Shown here: one piece after another, positions 43,137 through 51,457 of the stretch | How the letters are laid out: each line of letters starts with the position of its first letter | Position numbering within the stretch: position 1 is the stretch's first letter | Assembly (NCBI RefSeq): GCF_008254045.1 | Contig: NZ_CP042425.1 | Span: forward strand, 1,240,001-1,304,000 | DNA length: 64,000 nt | Source of the DNA: Limnoglobus roseus | Lineage (GTDB): Bacteria; Planctomycetota; Planctomycetia; Gemmatales; Gemmataceae | Direction: 5' to 3' | Translations under genes and position numbers: made by a program | Notes under the pieces: model-generated | Seen by the model: the letters and a program-made list of their open reading frames with translations, nothing else | What the model was told of the DNA's origin: nothing | Databases searched by the model: none

Positions 43137-43634
43137 CTACGATTTCCAGAACCCGCCCGTGGGGTCCGGGTCGAGTGTGGTCGCCTCGCCCGACCCGCGG
43201 ACCAAGTACCGACACCCCCCCCGCCGGCGGTTGAGGCGGTCCGCTGTCCGATGACGACCCGCTGCCGATCGGGGAGGACGTGGAACGAGATCAACACGAA
43301 CGGATAGATGCGGTCCCGGATCCGTCGCATGTGCCGCCGGTACTCTCGCCGTGTGATCTCCCGCACGCCGCTCGCGTCCCGCACCCACGCCCGGACGACG
43401 TGCCCGGCGCACCTCGATTGATCGGCCGCGGACCATTCCCCCACCAGAACGTACTGCCAGGGACCATTCCCCCACCAGAACGTACTGCCAGGCCTTCTCG
43501 CCCTGGGTCGGTTGGCACCACCATTCCCACTCTCTCTCGACACGCCGAAAGATCAGCGCGTAAAGCCAATCGTCACGCCAGGCAAAGGGCGTTAGTTGCG
43601 TCACTCGGGTGAACGTCTTCCACCAACCGAACAT
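43137..43634 (-). pseudogene. Hypothetical gene with a 31-bp tandem duplication and a C-tract shift
   Basis: The two ends of the gene share a frame: MFGWWKTFTRVTQLTPFAWR at the start and RYLVRGSGEATTLDPDPTGG at the end. The middle (AADQSRCAGHVVRAWVRDAS, REYRRHMRRIRDRIYPFVLI) is in another frame. The first shift comes from an exact 31-bp tandem duplication (43431-43461 and 43462-43492) and the second falls at a run of eight C residues near 43215-43222. Confidence 0.6.
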
Positions 43635-43710
43635 TCGTCACCCGGAGTCATTTGGCCCCGCCGGTCTGCCCGCTCATCGTACCGGCACGGTATCCTGCAC
43701 ACAAGTAACC

Positions 43711-43902
43711 TTGCAGGAACACGTGTGGCGGCCCGCGTTCCGCGCCGTCGCGCGGTCGTTCGTGCTCCTCTCCCGCCTCAGCACGGCTGACGCGCACCGG
43801 GAATCGGCCGTGACCTTCGTGCGCGAACTCGTGGCCGCGGGCTACTTCACGGCAGACGAGGCCGGTGCGATGCTCGGTGAATGGGTCGATGAGAATTCCT
43901 GA
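43711..43902 (+). CDS. Hypothetical protein, about 63 aa
   Basis: The C-terminal part (HRESAVTFVRELVAAGYFTA, DEAGAMLGEWVDENS) looks like a real helical protein. The start is uncertain: TTG 43711 or GTG 43723 are possible, and an ATG further up at 43609 would overlap the broken minus-strand gene. Family unknown. Confidence 0.4.
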   Translation: MQEHVWRPAFRAVARSFVLLSRLSTADAHRESAVTFVRELVAAGYFTADEAGAMLGEWVDENS

Positions 43903-43964
43903 TCCGGCGGGCAAGGGGCGCGAATAATACCCCGTCCTTTCACCTCCCGGAGACGCCGCCGCCG

Positions 43965-44405
43965 ATGATCGAAACCCGCGCCCACGAGTTGCTGCAAGCC
44001 GCCTACGACCGCAAGGAAGTCGCCCCCTTCGATTTCGCCGCCGAGCGGTGGGGCGACGACGCCTTGGCCGACGGGAAGACGGCGGCCGACTTGCTCGTGT
44101 CACTTCGGTTGGCCCGGTACGCAGACGAGGGGCGCACCCTGTTGGCGGTGACGAACGCCGGCCGATATTGGGCGCTGCACGGCGGGTTCCTGGCGTTCCT
44201 CAAGGAAGAGCCGGACAAGGCCGCGGGCGCGAACGGCGGGAAGGGGCGGAACGCCGAAGTCGAGGCACTGCGGGCGAGCTACATGGCACTCCGGTTGCGC
44301 ACCTTCTGGTGGACGTTCGGCATGTCCGTGACCGGGTTCGTCATCGCCATCATCTCCCTCGTCGTGTCCCTGTGCTACGGCGAAGTCCCGCACCGCTGGA
44401 AGTGA
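43965..44405 (+). CDS. Hypothetical membrane protein, 146 aa
   Basis: The N-terminal soluble part resembles a winged-helix (MIETRAHELLQAAYDRKEVA, ADLLVSLRLARYADEGRTLL, AVTNAGRYWALHGGFLAFL). One transmembrane helix lies near the C-terminus (FGMSVTGFVIAIISLVVSLC, about residues 117-137). The layout suggests a membrane-tethered regulator. Family not recognised. Confidence 0.6.
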   Translation: MIETRAHELLQAAYDRKEVAPFDFAAERWGDDALADGKTAADLLVSLRLARYADEGRTLLAVTNAGRYWALHGGFLAFLKEEPDKAAGANGGKGRNAEVEALRASYMALRLRTFWWTFGMSVTGFVIAIISLVVSLCYGEVPHRWK

Positions 44406-44436
44406 CGAGGCGCGATCGGCGGGCCAGAGCAATCAC

Positions 44437-44645
44437 GTGCGACTGACCGAGGCGCGGGGCAGCGGGAAGCAGGCCGCGGAAAGCGTCCTCAGTCAGGTGG
44501 GTGCGGCCAAGGCGTTGAACGCACAAGAGCGGGTGGAAAAGGTCATGGAGGCGGCCGCCAGGAGTTGCAGCGGATCGAGCGGCACAGCCAAGAGACGGCG
44601 AAGGCCTTGAAGAAGCTGGTCATTACGACCGTCGGCCTGAACTGA
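44437..44645 (+). pseudogene. Small frameshifted gene remnant
   Basis: One frame reads RLTEARGSGKQAAESVLSQV and AAKALNAQERVEKVMEAA; after a one-base shift near 44560 it continues LQRIERHSQETAKALKKLVI. The pieces together form a helical, charged protein of about 69 residues. Whether it is a true remnant or chance is uncertain. Confidence 0.3.
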
Positions 44646-44741
44646 CGGATGGATCGAGGGCCGGGCGCGGCGGGTGAATAAGACTCGCCGCCCCCGGACA
44701 TTTCACTCTGTGCGGGTATCAGTCCACCAGTTTACCAGCGA

Positions 44742-45086
44742 CTACTTCTTCAACTCGATCTTGGTCGGCGTGATCGTCTTCTTGCCATCCTTCTCGGTAA
44801 GTTTGCCCGACACGGTCACGTCCTTCTTCTCGCCGCCGCCGCAAACGTGGTAGTCTTCCTCCGACCCCTTGTCGGTGAGGAGGTAGGTGACGGTCTTGTC
44901 GTCTTCCTTCACCTGGAGTGCGTTCGTACACTCCTTCACGCCGTCCAGCTTGAGTTTGCACTTGGCGCACACGAGCGTGCCCGTGACCTTCACGTCCTTC
45001 CCTTGAGCCTTCTCTTCGGCAGAGGCGATCGGGGCCGAGAACGCGGCGAGCGCGACCGTGGCGAGGACGAGTATCGATCGAAGCAT
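44742..45086 (-). CDS. DUF6370-like secreted protein
   Basis: The 114-aa product has a signal peptide (MLRSILVLATVALAAFSAPI, cut near ASA). The mature domain carries GTLVCAKCKLKLDGVKECTN with a CxxC pair and a third cysteine, then YLLTDKGSEEDYHVCGGGEK. Planctomycete genomes have many such small exported proteins with this cysteine pattern; the function is unknown and metal binding is plausible. It lies next to IS copy 3 and is likely cargo. Confidence 0.7.
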   Translation of the reverse strand: MLRSILVLATVALAAFSAPIASAEEKAQGKDVKVTGTLVCAKCKLKLDGVKECTNALQVKEDDKTVTYLLTDKGSEEDYHVCGGGEKKDVTVSGKLTEKDGKKTITPTKIELKK

Positions 45087-45220
45087 GGTCCATCTCCTAA
45101 CGAGCGATGAGGGGGCATCCGCCGGCCGAGCGGCCAGTGAACCGGATGCTCACGGTATAGTGGACCCCGAAACTGAGACCGCCAGGTAAGCTACTCTGGC
45201 GGCCCTCGGAGGTGGTCCTG

Positions 45221-45508
45221 ATGACGGCGAAGCGGAAGACCCACACGGCGGCGTTCAAAGCCCAGGTCGCTCTGGCCGCGGTGAAGGGCGACAAGACGGT
45301 CAACGAGTTGGCCGCCCACTTCGGCGTCCACCCGACCCTCATCCACGGGTGGAAGAAGCAACTCCTGGCCGGGGCCGAGGCCGTGTTCGCCGCCGGAGCG
45401 AAGGCGGTCGCCCCCGGCGACGACCAGACACCCGCGCTGTACGAGCAGATCGGCCGGCTCAAGGTCGAGCTCGACTGGGTGAAAAAAAAAGCTGCGACGT
45501 TCGGTTGA
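45221..45508 (+). CDS. IS3-family OrfA (copy 3)
   Basis: Translation identical to copy 1; the A-run has nine residues (45482-45490). Confidence 0.9.
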   Translation: MTAKRKTHTAAFKAQVALAAVKGDKTVNELAAHFGVHPTLIHGWKKQLLAGAEAVFAAGAKAVAPGDDQTPALYEQIGRLKVELDWVKKKAATFG

Positions 45509-46349
45509 CGACCTGCGGCCGCTGATCGACCCCGGGCACGCCGACCTGAGCGTCCGTCGGCAGTGCCAACTGGTCGGGCTCGGCCGGGCCACGTACTACC
45601 GGGGGCCGGCCGAGGAGTCGGCCGACAACCTGGCCCTCATGCGGCGGATCGACGAGCAGTACACGGCCTGCCCGTTCTACGGCAGCCGGCGGATCGCCCG
45701 GTGGCTGGCCCGCAACGGCCACCCGGCGAACCGCAAGCGGGTCCAGCGGTTGCTCCGGGTCATGGGCCTGGAAGCCATCCACCCGAAGCCGAAGCTGTCG
45801 GCCGGGCGGGGCCACCCGGTGTACCCGTACCTCCTCCGCGGCGTGCCGATCGACCGCGTCGGGCAGGTGTGGAGTGCCGACATTACATACCTGCCGCTGC
45901 CCGGCGGGTTCATGTACTTGGCCGCCACCATCGACTGGTACAGCCGGTACGTGGTGGCCTGGCGGTTGTCGAACACGCTCGACGGGGCGTTCTGCCGGGA
46001 CATGCTGGACGAGGCGTTGGCGGCCGGCACCCCGGAGGTGTTCAACACCGATCAAGGGGTGCAGTTCACGGCCGGGGCGTGGGTCGAGCGGGTGGAGGCG
46101 GCCGGGGCGCGGGTGAGCATGGACGGCCGGGGGCGGTGCCTGGACAACGTGTTCGTCGAGCGGCTGTGGCGGACGGTGAAGTACGAGGACGTGTTCCTGC
46201 GGGGATACGAGACGGTGACCGAGTTGGAGCGGGGGTTGAAGGCGTACTTCACCTTCTACAACGAGGCCCGCTTGCACCAGTCACTGGGGTACAAGACCCC
46301 GGCCGAGGTGTACCGGGCCGGACGGTCAAAAGAGCCGGCGAAGGAGTAG
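45489..46349 (+). CDS. IS3-family OrfB transposase (copy 3)
   Basis: Same frame relation and translation as copy 1; intact DDE core. Confidence 0.9.
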   Translation, partial: KLRRSVDDLRPLIDPGHADLSVRRQCQLVGLGRATYYRGPAEESADNLALMRRIDEQYTACPFYGSRRIARWLARNGHPANRKRVQRLLRVMGLEAIHPKPKLSAGRGHPVYPYLLRGVPIDRVGQVWSADITYLPLPGGFMYLAATIDWYSRYVVAWRLSNTLDGAFCRDMLDEALAAGTPEVFNTDQGVQFTAGAWVERVEAAGARVSMDGRGRCLDNVFVERLWRTVKYEDVFLRGYETVTELERGLKAYFTFYNEARLHQSLGYKTPAEVYRAGRSKEPAKE

Positions 46350-46396
46350 CTTAAATTCGTCGGTTTTTGGTCTCGCAAATGGGGTCCACTATACGG

Positions 46397-46716
46397 GGTG
46401 TTCTACGGAAACGGTTTGCACACCGACCGAAGTGACGGACATCAACGATAAGCAGGTGACGGAACTGGAGAAGATCTGCGAGGCGTTGAAGCAGATGGCG
46501 TTCGAGACGGTATGCATCTATCCCCGTGGCTTCGCGCCGGCGGCCTGCTCGTGATTAAACGGGCCGGCCGCGAAGCCACGCCTATCACTGCGGAGGTTTG
46601 CAGTTCGGCCCGGTATTGAACTGCGGTTCGTTCAAGAAGGGAGAATCAACATCCTCGCCGAAGATGCTCTGGCATTCACTGGTTACGACGCAACTGACAC
46701 AATATAATCGCCAGAT
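46397..46716. other. Gene-free stretch with an imperfect inverted repeat
   Basis: About 320 bp with no convincing gene. It contains an inverted repeat CGTGGCTTCGCG/CGCGAAGCCACG (46525-46536 and 46569-46580) with additional GC pairing inside, able to form a hairpin about 56 nt long. Further on the DNA becomes AT-richer toward the next gene. Confidence 0.4.
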
Positions 46717-47859
46717 ATGAAAAACAACAGTCGTAGATTGCTGCCCGTGGTGTGGATTGTGGGGGGCGTGCTCTTTCTTGTGACTGCGGCGGGGATAGTT
46801 CTATTTAACAAGTCGCGTGAATCGTCTTCCCAAGCTCGCGACCTACCACCATTTTACGACATCTCCAGTTTCGCCGTTGCCCCGGACGGCAAGACAATTG
46901 TTGCCTTGGGTCACGTATCTGTTGGCCATGAGGCAATGGGAGAGAGGACCACTGGGAGCCTTCGGTCGTGGGATTTTTTCACAGACGGACCCGCTCATGC
47001 GAAGGAGTTTCGAAGCCAAAAACCAATTAAAGGCAACAAAATCGCGCTGAGTTCCGACGGCACGAAGCTCGCCGTATTGGACCGCGAACTTCTGACCTTC
47101 TGGAACGCTCTGACGGGTGAACAGACGGCGGAGGTGAATGTTCCCTCTATGTCCTCCCGTCCCGATCGAATCCAATTTCAGGCCGACAACATTCACGTTA
47201 CCTACATCGCAGATGTGAATGTCGTCACCACCATAAATTCGCAATCTCTAACTCTTACGGCAAGACGCCTTCCCGACTCAGGTGTTAGCAATCGACTTCA
47301 GACAGATTGGCCGAAAGGGTACGATGTTACGGATAGAGCGAGCCATCCGTCTTGTGAACTCGTGGTCTGGAATCTGCAAAGCAATCAAGCGCCGACCCGA
47401 AGCCGTTTAGACGGGTTCTACCGTGGGCTCGTTTCTACCTTTGCCGTCTCCGCTGACGAAAAATTACTCGCCTACAACACTGAGCCGTTCAGAGACGACA
47501 CGAGGCAAGCATGCATTACACTTCACGATACGAAAACGGGATTGCGAAGCTCGGAGATCGCCGCGAGCGACGCGCCGTGGCTGCGTTACTATTCCCAACT
47601 GGCCTTCTCTTTGGACGGTCAACTTCTTGCTGCGGTGGGTTATGCACCGTCTGGACAGGGTGACTTTTTATGGCTCCTCGACATCTATCGAGTCGCCGAT
47701 CAGAAGCGAGTATTCCGGATGGAAGACAAGGCTAAGATCGGAAACGGCGGGATTGCGTCGTTGACGTTCTCGAGAGACAAGCGGTCATTGTTTTTTATCA
47801 ATAAGGAACAGTCGATATCCCGGATCGACTTGGCGACGTTCCAAGAAGACAAACGCTGA
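46717..47859 (+). CDS. Membrane-anchored beta-propeller-like protein
   Basis: The 380-aa product has an N-terminal anchor (LLPVVWIVGGVLFLVTAAGI, residues 8-31), then a repeat pattern like WD40/YVTN propellers: FAVAPDGKTIVALG, IALSSDGTKLAVLD, FAVSADEKLLAYN, LAFSLDGQLLAAVG and LTFSRDKRSLFFI. Five blades are recognisable. It faces the periplasm or outside. Lower GC than neighbours suggests separate origin. Binding partner unknown. It is the last gene before the right end of the element. Confidence 0.7.
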   Translation: MKNNSRRLLPVVWIVGGVLFLVTAAGIVLFNKSRESSSQARDLPPFYDISSFAVAPDGKTIVALGHVSVGHEAMGERTTGSLRSWDFFTDGPAHAKEFRSQKPIKGNKIALSSDGTKLAVLDRELLTFWNALTGEQTAEVNVPSMSSRPDRIQFQADNIHVTYIADVNVVTTINSQSLTLTARRLPDSGVSNRLQTDWPKGYDVTDRASHPSCELVVWNLQSNQAPTRSRLDGFYRGLVSTFAVSADEKLLAYNTEPFRDDTRQACITLHDTKTGLRSSEIAASDAPWLRYYSQLAFSLDGQLLAAVGYAPSGQGDFLWLLDIYRVADQKRVFRMEDKAKIGNGGIASLTFSRDKRSLFFINKEQSISRIDLATFQEDKR

Positions 47860-47945
47860 TGGCGGCTTCCCCGTGCCGAGCAGGGCCCCCACTTCTCCCG
47901 CTGCTCGGCGGTCAACGAGTTCACGAACGCTGCCATCTCGTCAGT

Positions 47946-47966
47946 TGCAGTAGAATTTGCAGTAGT
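47946..47966. promoter_or_regulatory. Putative integrase arm-type sites, right
   Basis: Two TGCAGTAG boxes 12 bp apart, identical over 21 bp to 9935-9955. They lie about 60 bp inside the right att core. Confidence 0.5.
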
Positions 47967-48026
47967 CCACTCCAGAGCTATGCACAAAGCGTGTCAAGAA
48001 TCGGACTTACGCTAATCAGTGTTGAC

Positions 48027-48041
48027 CCCCGCAGGGTCACT
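48027..48041 (+). repeat. attR core
   Basis: Exact 15-bp copy of the tRNA-Glu 3' end (9785-9799). A truncated integrase 3' end follows directly, as expected at a junction between tandem elements. Confidence 0.75.
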
Positions 48042-48290
48042 ATTGCATCCTGACAGTGTCCGTCAGGATGTGACATAACACGCCGGAAGCCTTCACTCGT
48101 GAGGACTTCCGGCGTTTTTGCTTTCTCCTGACGGCTTGTGTCGACTCCTGGCAACGTCGGTTTTTGCGTCAACTTTACGCCGCTTTTTACGTCGCCCTTC
48201 ACGGCCCGCTCGAAGAGGTGTTCCGGCACCCAGGCATAGTGTTTCAGCGCGACGGCCGCCGAGTGAGGCCGTCGGTTCGCGCCACCTCGC
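48041..48290 (-). pseudogene. Integrase 3' remnant next to attR
   Basis: The frame encodes AVALKHYAWVPEHLFERAVK, EKAKTPEVLTSEGFRRVMSH and related residues. This matches the last 100 residues of the intact integrase (EIALKHYARVPEHLMSRAAT, NEGFRRLLMASGGHSQ), including the catalytic tyrosine. All upstream domains are gone. It lies in the same position and direction relative to its att core as the intact gene does to attL. Confidence 0.8.
48046..48119 (+). terminator. Hairpin pair beside attR; second is terminator-like
   Basis: The first hairpin pairs 48046-48054 with 48062-48070 (9 bp, loop AGTGTCC). The second pairs 48080-48089 with 48106-48115 (10 bp) and is followed by TTTT on the plus strand, so it can end rightward transcription from the element. 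Confidence 0.6.
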
Positions 48291-48409
48291 ACGCGGCCAC
48301 TCGATCGAGAGGGCCGCGTCGTTCACCGAGTTACACACCGGTTACGGTTCTGGCGATACATTCTCGCCAAGCGGTGAGACGATCGGTCACAACGTGGAGG
48401 AGTTATCCC

Positions 48410-49063
48410 ATGCGCAAGGCGGGCGGAATCTGGGCCGGGCTCATGACCTTGACCGGGATCATGGTCGGTGTGCTCGGCGGGCTCGGGCGGGCGGCCGATC
48501 CCCCCACGGTCGTTGCCGCTGGCGAGTGGTCGAAGGCCGTCGCCGATGCCCGGTCCCGGGCGGTGCGCGGCCGCCTGGTCGTGGGCGAAAAAGTGCCGTC
48601 GGCCGACCGTCGGGAGGTGGCGGTGTACGTTGAACTGCAGGAGGCCAGCGAGGCAATCGGCGAGTCGCTCCAGGTGTACTGCGACGTGGGTCGATCGGAC
48701 TTTCGGCCGGAATACAAGGGCGGGTTGAGGTGCGAATTGCGGGACAAGGGCGGGCAGCCGGTGAAGTCCGCCCCATTCCCCTTCGGCGGTGCCGTCCCGA
48801 AGTCCGAGTGGCTGACCCTCCCGCCCGATGGTACGATCCGCGTGCGATCCAGCCCGTTCGGGATCTCCCGTCCGAAGGCGATGGCCCTCGCACCCGACCT
48901 GGGTGGCATGTGGGTCATCGAGGACGGCGACGCGAACAAGTACACCCTGTCGGGCACGTTCACGGTCGATCCAGCCGATGGCATTTCGCCGCCCAAAAGT
49001 GGGCACGTCTGGCGCGGGAAAATCGAGCTGCCGCAAGTCGAGATCGTGGGCCGGAAGAAGTGA
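48410..49063 (+). CDS. Hypothetical secreted protein, 217 aa
   Basis: The ATG at 48410 follows GGAGGAG and opens a signal peptide (GLMTLTGIMVGVLGGLGRAA). The mature domain is beta-rich (VAVYVELQEASEAIGESLQV, KYTLSGTFTVDPADG) and looks like a single Ig- or C2-like sandwich; function unknown. It is the first intact gene after the decayed integrase. Confidence 0.65.
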   Translation: MRKAGGIWAGLMTLTGIMVGVLGGLGRAADPPTVVAAGEWSKAVADARSRAVRGRLVVGEKVPSADRREVAVYVELQEASEAIGESLQVYCDVGRSDFRPEYKGGLRCELRDKGGQPVKSAPFPFGGAVPKSEWLTLPPDGTIRVRSSPFGISRPKAMALAPDLGGMWVIEDGDANKYTLSGTFTVDPADGISPPKSGHVWRGKIELPQVEIVGRKK

Positions 49064-49284
49064 TGCGGGCCGGGGCAGCCACAGACTCATGCTGGCCTGA
49101 TCGGGACCGTGTGAAATGTTGACGCCGCTCACAGGCTTGGGGTAGACCCCGTGCATCTGCGATGCGGCGTCGGTGGTTCGGCGGGGCGACTCCCCACCCC
49201 CATCATAGCCCCGCAAATGTCGTGTTCGTGTCCGTCGGGTGTGTACTTCGTGAAGCTCGGACCGGGACCGCGTCCGCCCGGGAG

Positions 49285-49491
49285 TCAGTCCCGCACGGCC
49301 TGACTGACCTTCGTTACGTCCTCGATGTTCAGGATCCGCGTTCCGTCCGAGATTTGGTAGGCCCGCAGTTCTTGCCCCCGGAGGTGCACCCAACCGACGC
49401 GGAGCAAGTACGGCGTGACGCCGTCCCAATCCCGGGGCGGCCGGAGGGCCGGAGCCCAGATCGCGAAGGCGTCGAACTCTTCTGGGGTCAT
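49285..49491 (-). CDS. Hypothetical protein, 68 aa
   Basis: The product starts MTPEEFDAFAIWAPALRPPR and ends ILNIEDVTKVSQAVRD. An upstream ATG at 49542 would add 17 residues without clear support. Small, soluble, no known family. Confidence 0.4.
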   Translation of the reverse strand: MTPEEFDAFAIWAPALRPPRDWDGVTPYLLRVGWVHLRGQELRAYQISDGTRILNIEDVTKVSQAVRD

Positions 49492-49538
49492 GGCCCACCA
49501 ACTACGAACTGCCGACCGTGCCACCGGCAATAATATTC

Positions 49539-49823
49539 TCACGATTGATAGGCAGTGTCAAGCGAACTGCGTCCTGATCGTACCGGGACGTTCCCGGGCC
49601 ATCGGGCTGCTAACGCCCGCGCCCGTTCGCGCCCTTCCGAGGTCAGGACGGTCACCCCCAAGAACTCGTGCACGAGTTCCTTCAGGGCCGTCACCCCGTC
49701 CCGCGTCAGATCGGCCGCGGTCGCGCCGCCCACGCCCGCGGAGACGAGTTCGGCCATTTCCGCCTCGGCGGGCTCCATCTGCCACCGGTTACACCAGATC
49801 AGGTGGACCGCCCGGGCCAACAC
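49539..49823 (-). CDS. Hypothetical protein, about 94 aa
   Basis: The product is helical (HLIWCNRWQMEPAEAEMAEL, GVTALKELVHEFLGVTVLTS) with no signal peptide. The start is a TTG or GTG near 49823, 36 bp from IS copy 4, so the promoter has probably been displaced by the insertion. Family unknown. Confidence 0.4.
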   Translation of the reverse strand: MLARAVHLIWCNRWQMEPAEAEMAELVSAGVGGATAADLTRDGVTALKELVHEFLGVTVLTSEGRERARALAARWPGNVPVRSGRSSLDTAYQS

Positions 49824-49902
49824 GGTGAACCAATGCCCCGTGTCACGGGGGTGACATTTATAGTGGACCCCATTTGCGAGACCAAAAACCGACGAATTTA
49901 AG

Positions 49903-50763
49903 CTACTCCTTCGCCGGCTCTTTTGACCGTCCGGCCCGGTACACCTCGGCCGGGGTCTTGTACCCCAGTGACTGGTGCAAGCGGGCCTCGTTGTAGAAGG
50001 TGAAGTACGCCTTCAACCCCCGCTCCAACTCGGTCACCGTCTCGTATCCCCGCAGGAACACGTCCTCGTACTTCACCGTCCGCCACAGCCGCTCGACGAA
50101 CACGTTGTCCAGGCACCGCCCCCGGCCGTCCATGCTCACCCGCGCCCCGGCCGCCTCCACCCGCTCGACCCACGCCCCGGCCGTGAACTGCACCCCTTGA
50201 TCGGTGTTGAACACCTCCGGGGTGCCGGCCGCCAACGCCTCGTCCAGCATGTCCCGGCAGAACGCCCCGTCGAGCGTGTTCGACAACCGCCAGGCCACCA
50301 CGTACCGGCTGTACCAGTCGATGGTGGCGGCCAAGTACATGAACCCGCCGGGCAGCGGCAGGTATGTAATGTCGGCACTCCACACCTGCCCGACGCGGTC
50401 GATCGGCACGCCGCGGAGGAGGTACGGGTACACCGGGTGGCCCCGCCCGGCCGACAGCTTCGGCTTCGGGTGGATGGCTTCCAGGCCCATGACCCGGAGC
50501 AACCGCTGGACCCGCTTGCGGTTCGCCGGGTGGCCGTTGCGGGCCAGCCACCGGGCGATCCGCCGGCTGCCGTAGAACGGGCAGGCCGTGTACTGCTCGT
50601 CGATCCGCCGCATGAGGGCCAGGTTGTCGGCCGACTCCTCGGCCGGCCCCCGGTAGTACGTGGCCCGGCCGAGCCCGACCAGTTGGCACTGCCGACGGAC
50701 GCTCAGGTCGGCGTGCCCGGGGTCGATCAGCGGCCGCAGGTCGTCAACCGAACGTCGCAGCTT
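49903..50763 (-). CDS. IS3-family OrfB transposase (copy 4)
   Basis: Same translation as the other copies, with intact catalytic regions. Confidence 0.9.
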   Translation of the reverse strand, partial: KLRRSVDDLRPLIDPGHADLSVRRQCQLVGLGRATYYRGPAEESADNLALMRRIDEQYTACPFYGSRRIARWLARNGHPANRKRVQRLLRVMGLEAIHPKPKLSAGRGHPVYPYLLRGVPIDRVGQVWSADITYLPLPGGFMYLAATIDWYSRYVVAWRLSNTLDGAFCRDMLDEALAAGTPEVFNTDQGVQFTAGAWVERVEAAGARVSMDGRGRCLDNVFVERLWRTVKYEDVFLRGYETVTELERGLKAYFTFYNEARLHQSLGYKTPAEVYRAGRSKEPAKE

Positions 50764-51031
50764 TTTTTTTCACCCAGTCGAGCTCGACCTTGAGCCGGCC
50801 GATCTGCTCGTACAGCGCGGGTGTCTGGTCGTCGCCGGGGGCGACCGCCTTCGCTCCGGCGGCGAACACGGCCTCGGCCCCGGCCAGGAGTTGCTTCTTC
50901 CACCCGTGGATGAGGGTCGGGTGGACGCCGAAGTGGGCGGCCAACTCGTTGACCGTCTTGTCGCCCTTCACCGCGGCCAGAGCGACCTGGGCTTTGAACG
51001 CCGCCGTGTGGGTCTTCCGCTTCGCCGTCAT
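50744..51031 (-). CDS. IS3-family OrfA (copy 4)
   Basis: Same 95-aa translation as the other copies; the nine-base run lies at 50762-50770. Confidence 0.9.
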   Translation of the reverse strand: MTAKRKTHTAAFKAQVALAAVKGDKTVNELAAHFGVHPTLIHGWKKQLLAGAEAVFAAGAKAVAPGDDQTPALYEQIGRLKVELDWVKKKAATFG

Positions 51032-51263
51032 CAGGACCACCTCCGAGGGCCGCCAGAGTAGCTTACCTGGCGGTCTCAGTTTCGGGGTCCACTATAATTC
51101 GACCGCCGCGGCCAGTTGGTTGGCCGCCTCGTTCGCCAGCCGGTACAAGTGGGGTAGGGATTGATTCATGACGCCCTCGATCCGTCTCGGGTGATCTGAT
51201 CAACAAGTGGACGTGTGCAAGAGTCATAGCGATCGGGATGCCAAAAGCCAAATCTCTCCGCTC

Positions 51264-51447
51264 AATTCGGGTCATGAGCTCCGGCTGAACCTGCGCGGGG
51301 ACGAGATCGCATCGCCCACCTGCAACTGCCAAGGGCGACAGTGGCCGCAGTGTGAGAAAGCGTGAGAGCTGGGCGGGAGGTGATGACGCCGCGTGGCGGG
51401 CCTACCGACAGGCGCGGCGGTACATGCGGAAGAAGCTGCGAGTCTGA
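51264..51447 (+). pseudogene. Decayed relative of the 22346-22768 phage-module gene
   Basis: With several small frameshifts the strand encodes RLNLRGDEIAS, HLQLPRATVAAV, ESVRAGRE and GDDAAWRAYRQARRYMRKKL. These align in order with RLNLRGDAIAS, HIKLPKETAAAV, EAVRAGRA and AWIAYRQARRFMRKKL of the intact gene. Only the C-terminal half remains. Its strand is opposite to that of the intact gene. Confidence 0.75.
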
Positions 51448-51457
51448 AGCCCGAACT

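Larger units (their letters stand above)
45156..46393 (+). mobile_element. IS3-family insertion sequence, copy 3
   Basis: A 1238-bp copy with target duplication CGG at 45153-45155 and 46394-46396. It inserted in the upstream region of the DUF6370-like gene, 69 bp from its start codon. Confidence 0.95.
9785..48041. mobile_element. Integrative element of about 38 kb in tRNA-Glu
   Basis: The boundaries rest on a 15-bp direct repeat, CCCCGCAGGGTCACT, at 9785-9799 (tRNA 3' end) and 48027-48041. A tyrosine integrase lies just inside the left end and an excisionase-like gene precedes it. A 21-bp perfect repeat of two TGCAGTAG boxes lies inside each end (9935-9955 and 47946-47966), as expected for integrase arm sites. 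The cargo mixes phage-like genes (tape measure, S49 protease remnant, sigma factor, helicase) with an Rhs protein and many insertion sequences. No terminase, portal, capsid or conjugation genes are recognisable, so it is probably a satellite, a defective prophage or a genomic island. The boundary assignment is inferred from sequence alone. Confidence 0.75.
49859..51096 (-). mobile_element. IS3-family insertion sequence, copy 4
   Basis: A 1238-bp copy with target duplication ATT at 49856-49858 and 51097-51099. It is the only copy outside the tRNA-bounded element. Confidence 0.95.

Noticed and set aside
46525-46580. The inverted repeat as an intrinsic terminator for IS copy 3
   Set aside because: There is no T-run after either arm and the loop is long; left as an unexplained hairpin.
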